The position numbers and the translations under genes are program-made. Of a stretch of 5,092 nt of DNA, positions 4,434 through 5,092 are shown piece after piece. Origin of the DNA: Oscillibacter sp. (GTDB lineage Bacteria > Bacillota > Clostridia > Oscillospirales > Oscillospiraceae). Location of the stretch: contig JAAVHG010000084.1 of assembly GCA_014799855.1 (NCBI GenBank), positions 7,140 through 12,231 of the forward strand, read 5' to 3'. The number at the start of each line of letters is the position of its first letter. Position 1 is the stretch's first letter. The notes under the pieces were generated by a model. The model saw nothing but the letters and a program-made list of their open reading frames with translations, was not told where the DNA came from and searched no databases.

Positions 4434-5092
4434 TTACGCCAGCACCTTCTTCATGATCGCCAGCCCCTGGTCCATCTCCTCTTTCGTGATGACCAGCGGC
4501 GGCAGGAGGCGCATACCCGGCCCGGCGGTCAGCACCAGCAAGCCATTTTCAATGAGGCGGTTGGCGGTATCCTTGTTGGAAAAGCCCTCGTTTACCTCAA
4601 TGCCGATCATAAGGCCAAGGCCGCGGGTTTTGCCGAAGCAGGGGAGGTTCAAGTCCTCAATGCCTTGGCGGAGGTACTGGCCCTTGGCCTGAACCTCCCG
4701 CAAAAACTCGTCGCTAAGGGTTTCCTGCACCACCAGGCCCGCGGCGGCGCAGACGGGATTGGCCCCGAAGGTAGTGGCGTGGGTGCCGGGGCCCAGCACG
4801 TCCCGGCATTTCTCGCTGGCGAGAACGCCGCTCATAGGCAGGCCCCCGGCGATGCCCTTGGCAAAGGAGGCGGCGTCGGGCAGAATGCCGTACTGCTGAT
4901 AGGCGAAGAGACTTCCCGTCCGGCCTACGCCGGTCTGCACCTCGTCGGCCAGCAGCAGCCAGTCCCGCTCCCGGCACAGCTTGGCTACCGCCTGGACGTA
5001 CTCCTTGTCCAGGGGCAGAACGCCGCCCTCCCCCTGGACCAGCTCCACCAGCACGGCGCACACGTCCTCCCCCTGGGCCTCCAGGGCGGCGA
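4434..5092 (-). CDS. argD: acetylornithine aminotransferase, C-terminal part (5' end outside window)
   Basis: The last 218 codons of a class III PLP-dependent aminotransferase; the frame is still open at the window edge. Complete enzymes have about 390-400 residues, so roughly the C-terminal 55% is present. It transfers an amino group from glutamate to N-acetylglutamate semialdehyde, giving N-acetylornithine. Numbering from the first complete codon (5088-5090), visible motifs are VELVQGEGGV at 15-24, the PLP-ring aspartate in LLLADEVQTGVGRTG (Asp49), the Schiff-base lysine Lys78 in SFAKGIAGG, and HATTFGANP at 104-112, which contacts cofactor phosphate from the other subunit. The C-terminal domain is intact (GLGLMIGIE; PGMRLLPPLVI). 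ArgD is favoured over related omega-aminotransferases by these motifs and by argF immediately downstream. The gap to argF has no obvious promoter or terminator, so the two are probably co-transcribed. Confidence 0.95.
   Translation of the reverse strand, partial: AALEAQGEDVCAVLVELVQGEGGVLPLDKEYVQAVAKLCRERDWLLLADEVQTGVGRTGSLFAYQQYGILPDAASFAKGIAGGLPMSGVLASEKCRDVLGPGTHATTFGANPVCAAAGLVVQETLSDEFLREVQAKGQYLRQGIEDLNLPCFGKTRGLGLMIGIEVNEGFSNKDTANRLIENGLLVLTAGPGMRLLPPLVITKEEMDQGLAIMKKVLA

Noticed and set aside
1..5092. CRISPR array, tRNA or rRNA genes, phage or toxin-antitoxin systems
   Set aside because: No regularly spaced direct repeats, tRNA arms or rRNA-like segments are visible. The Xre/DUF3169 pair resembles a toxin-antitoxin layout only in gene order; the membrane protein is far larger than typical small toxins.

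Overview
The window looks like a chromosomal segment from a GC-rich, low-oxygen Firmicute, most likely an Oscillospiraceae-type gut clostridium (Flavonifractor/Intestinimonas-like). This is inferred from the strong AGGAGG-type ribosome binding sites, the GC-rich codon use, the Xre + DUF3169 pair and the protein sequences. No ribosomal or other marker gene is present, so the assignment is soft.

Layout, left to right. (1) The 3' end of an M29-family aminopeptidase gene (1-375, +), closed by a GC-rich terminator. (2) A single-gene unit for a gamma-carbonic-anhydrase-like hexapeptide-repeat protein (474-959, +), closed by a textbook terminator. (3) A two-gene operon (1123-2092, +) of a 71-residue Xre-family regulator and a six-helix DUF3169 membrane protein. 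The start and stop overlap by 8 bp, and the operon is preceded by a near-consensus promoter in which I can read three related 18-bp palindromic operator-like sites. (4) A 313-bp gene-free stretch (2093-2405). It holds an AT-rich, MITE-like element of about 136 bp with short terminal inverted repeats and a 9-10 bp direct repeat on both sides, then a GC-rich hairpin, then a strong extended -10 promoter. (5) A polytopic membrane protein distantly resembling YjdF/DUF2238 (2406-3275, +). (6) A bidirectional terminator shared with the convergent arginine genes. (7) On the minus strand, argF (ornithine carbamoyltransferase, 3312-4292) preceded by the C-terminal half of argD (acetylornithine aminotransferase, 4434 to beyond the window end). 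A 97-bp palindromic repeat lies in the 141-bp gap between them.

How the genes relate. argD and argF supply consecutive late steps of arginine synthesis: acetylornithine formation, then, after deacetylation by another enzyme, ornithine to citrulline. The Xre/DUF3169 pair is probably an autoregulated module in which the small DNA-binding protein and the membrane protein are functionally linked; its signal is unknown. The aminopeptidase, the gamma-CA-like protein and the YjdF-like protein appear to be independent transcription units.

I do not see a clearly new large system. The most interesting parts are the operator cluster, the MITE-like insertion beside a terminator/promoter hairpin, and the palindromic element inside the arginine operon.
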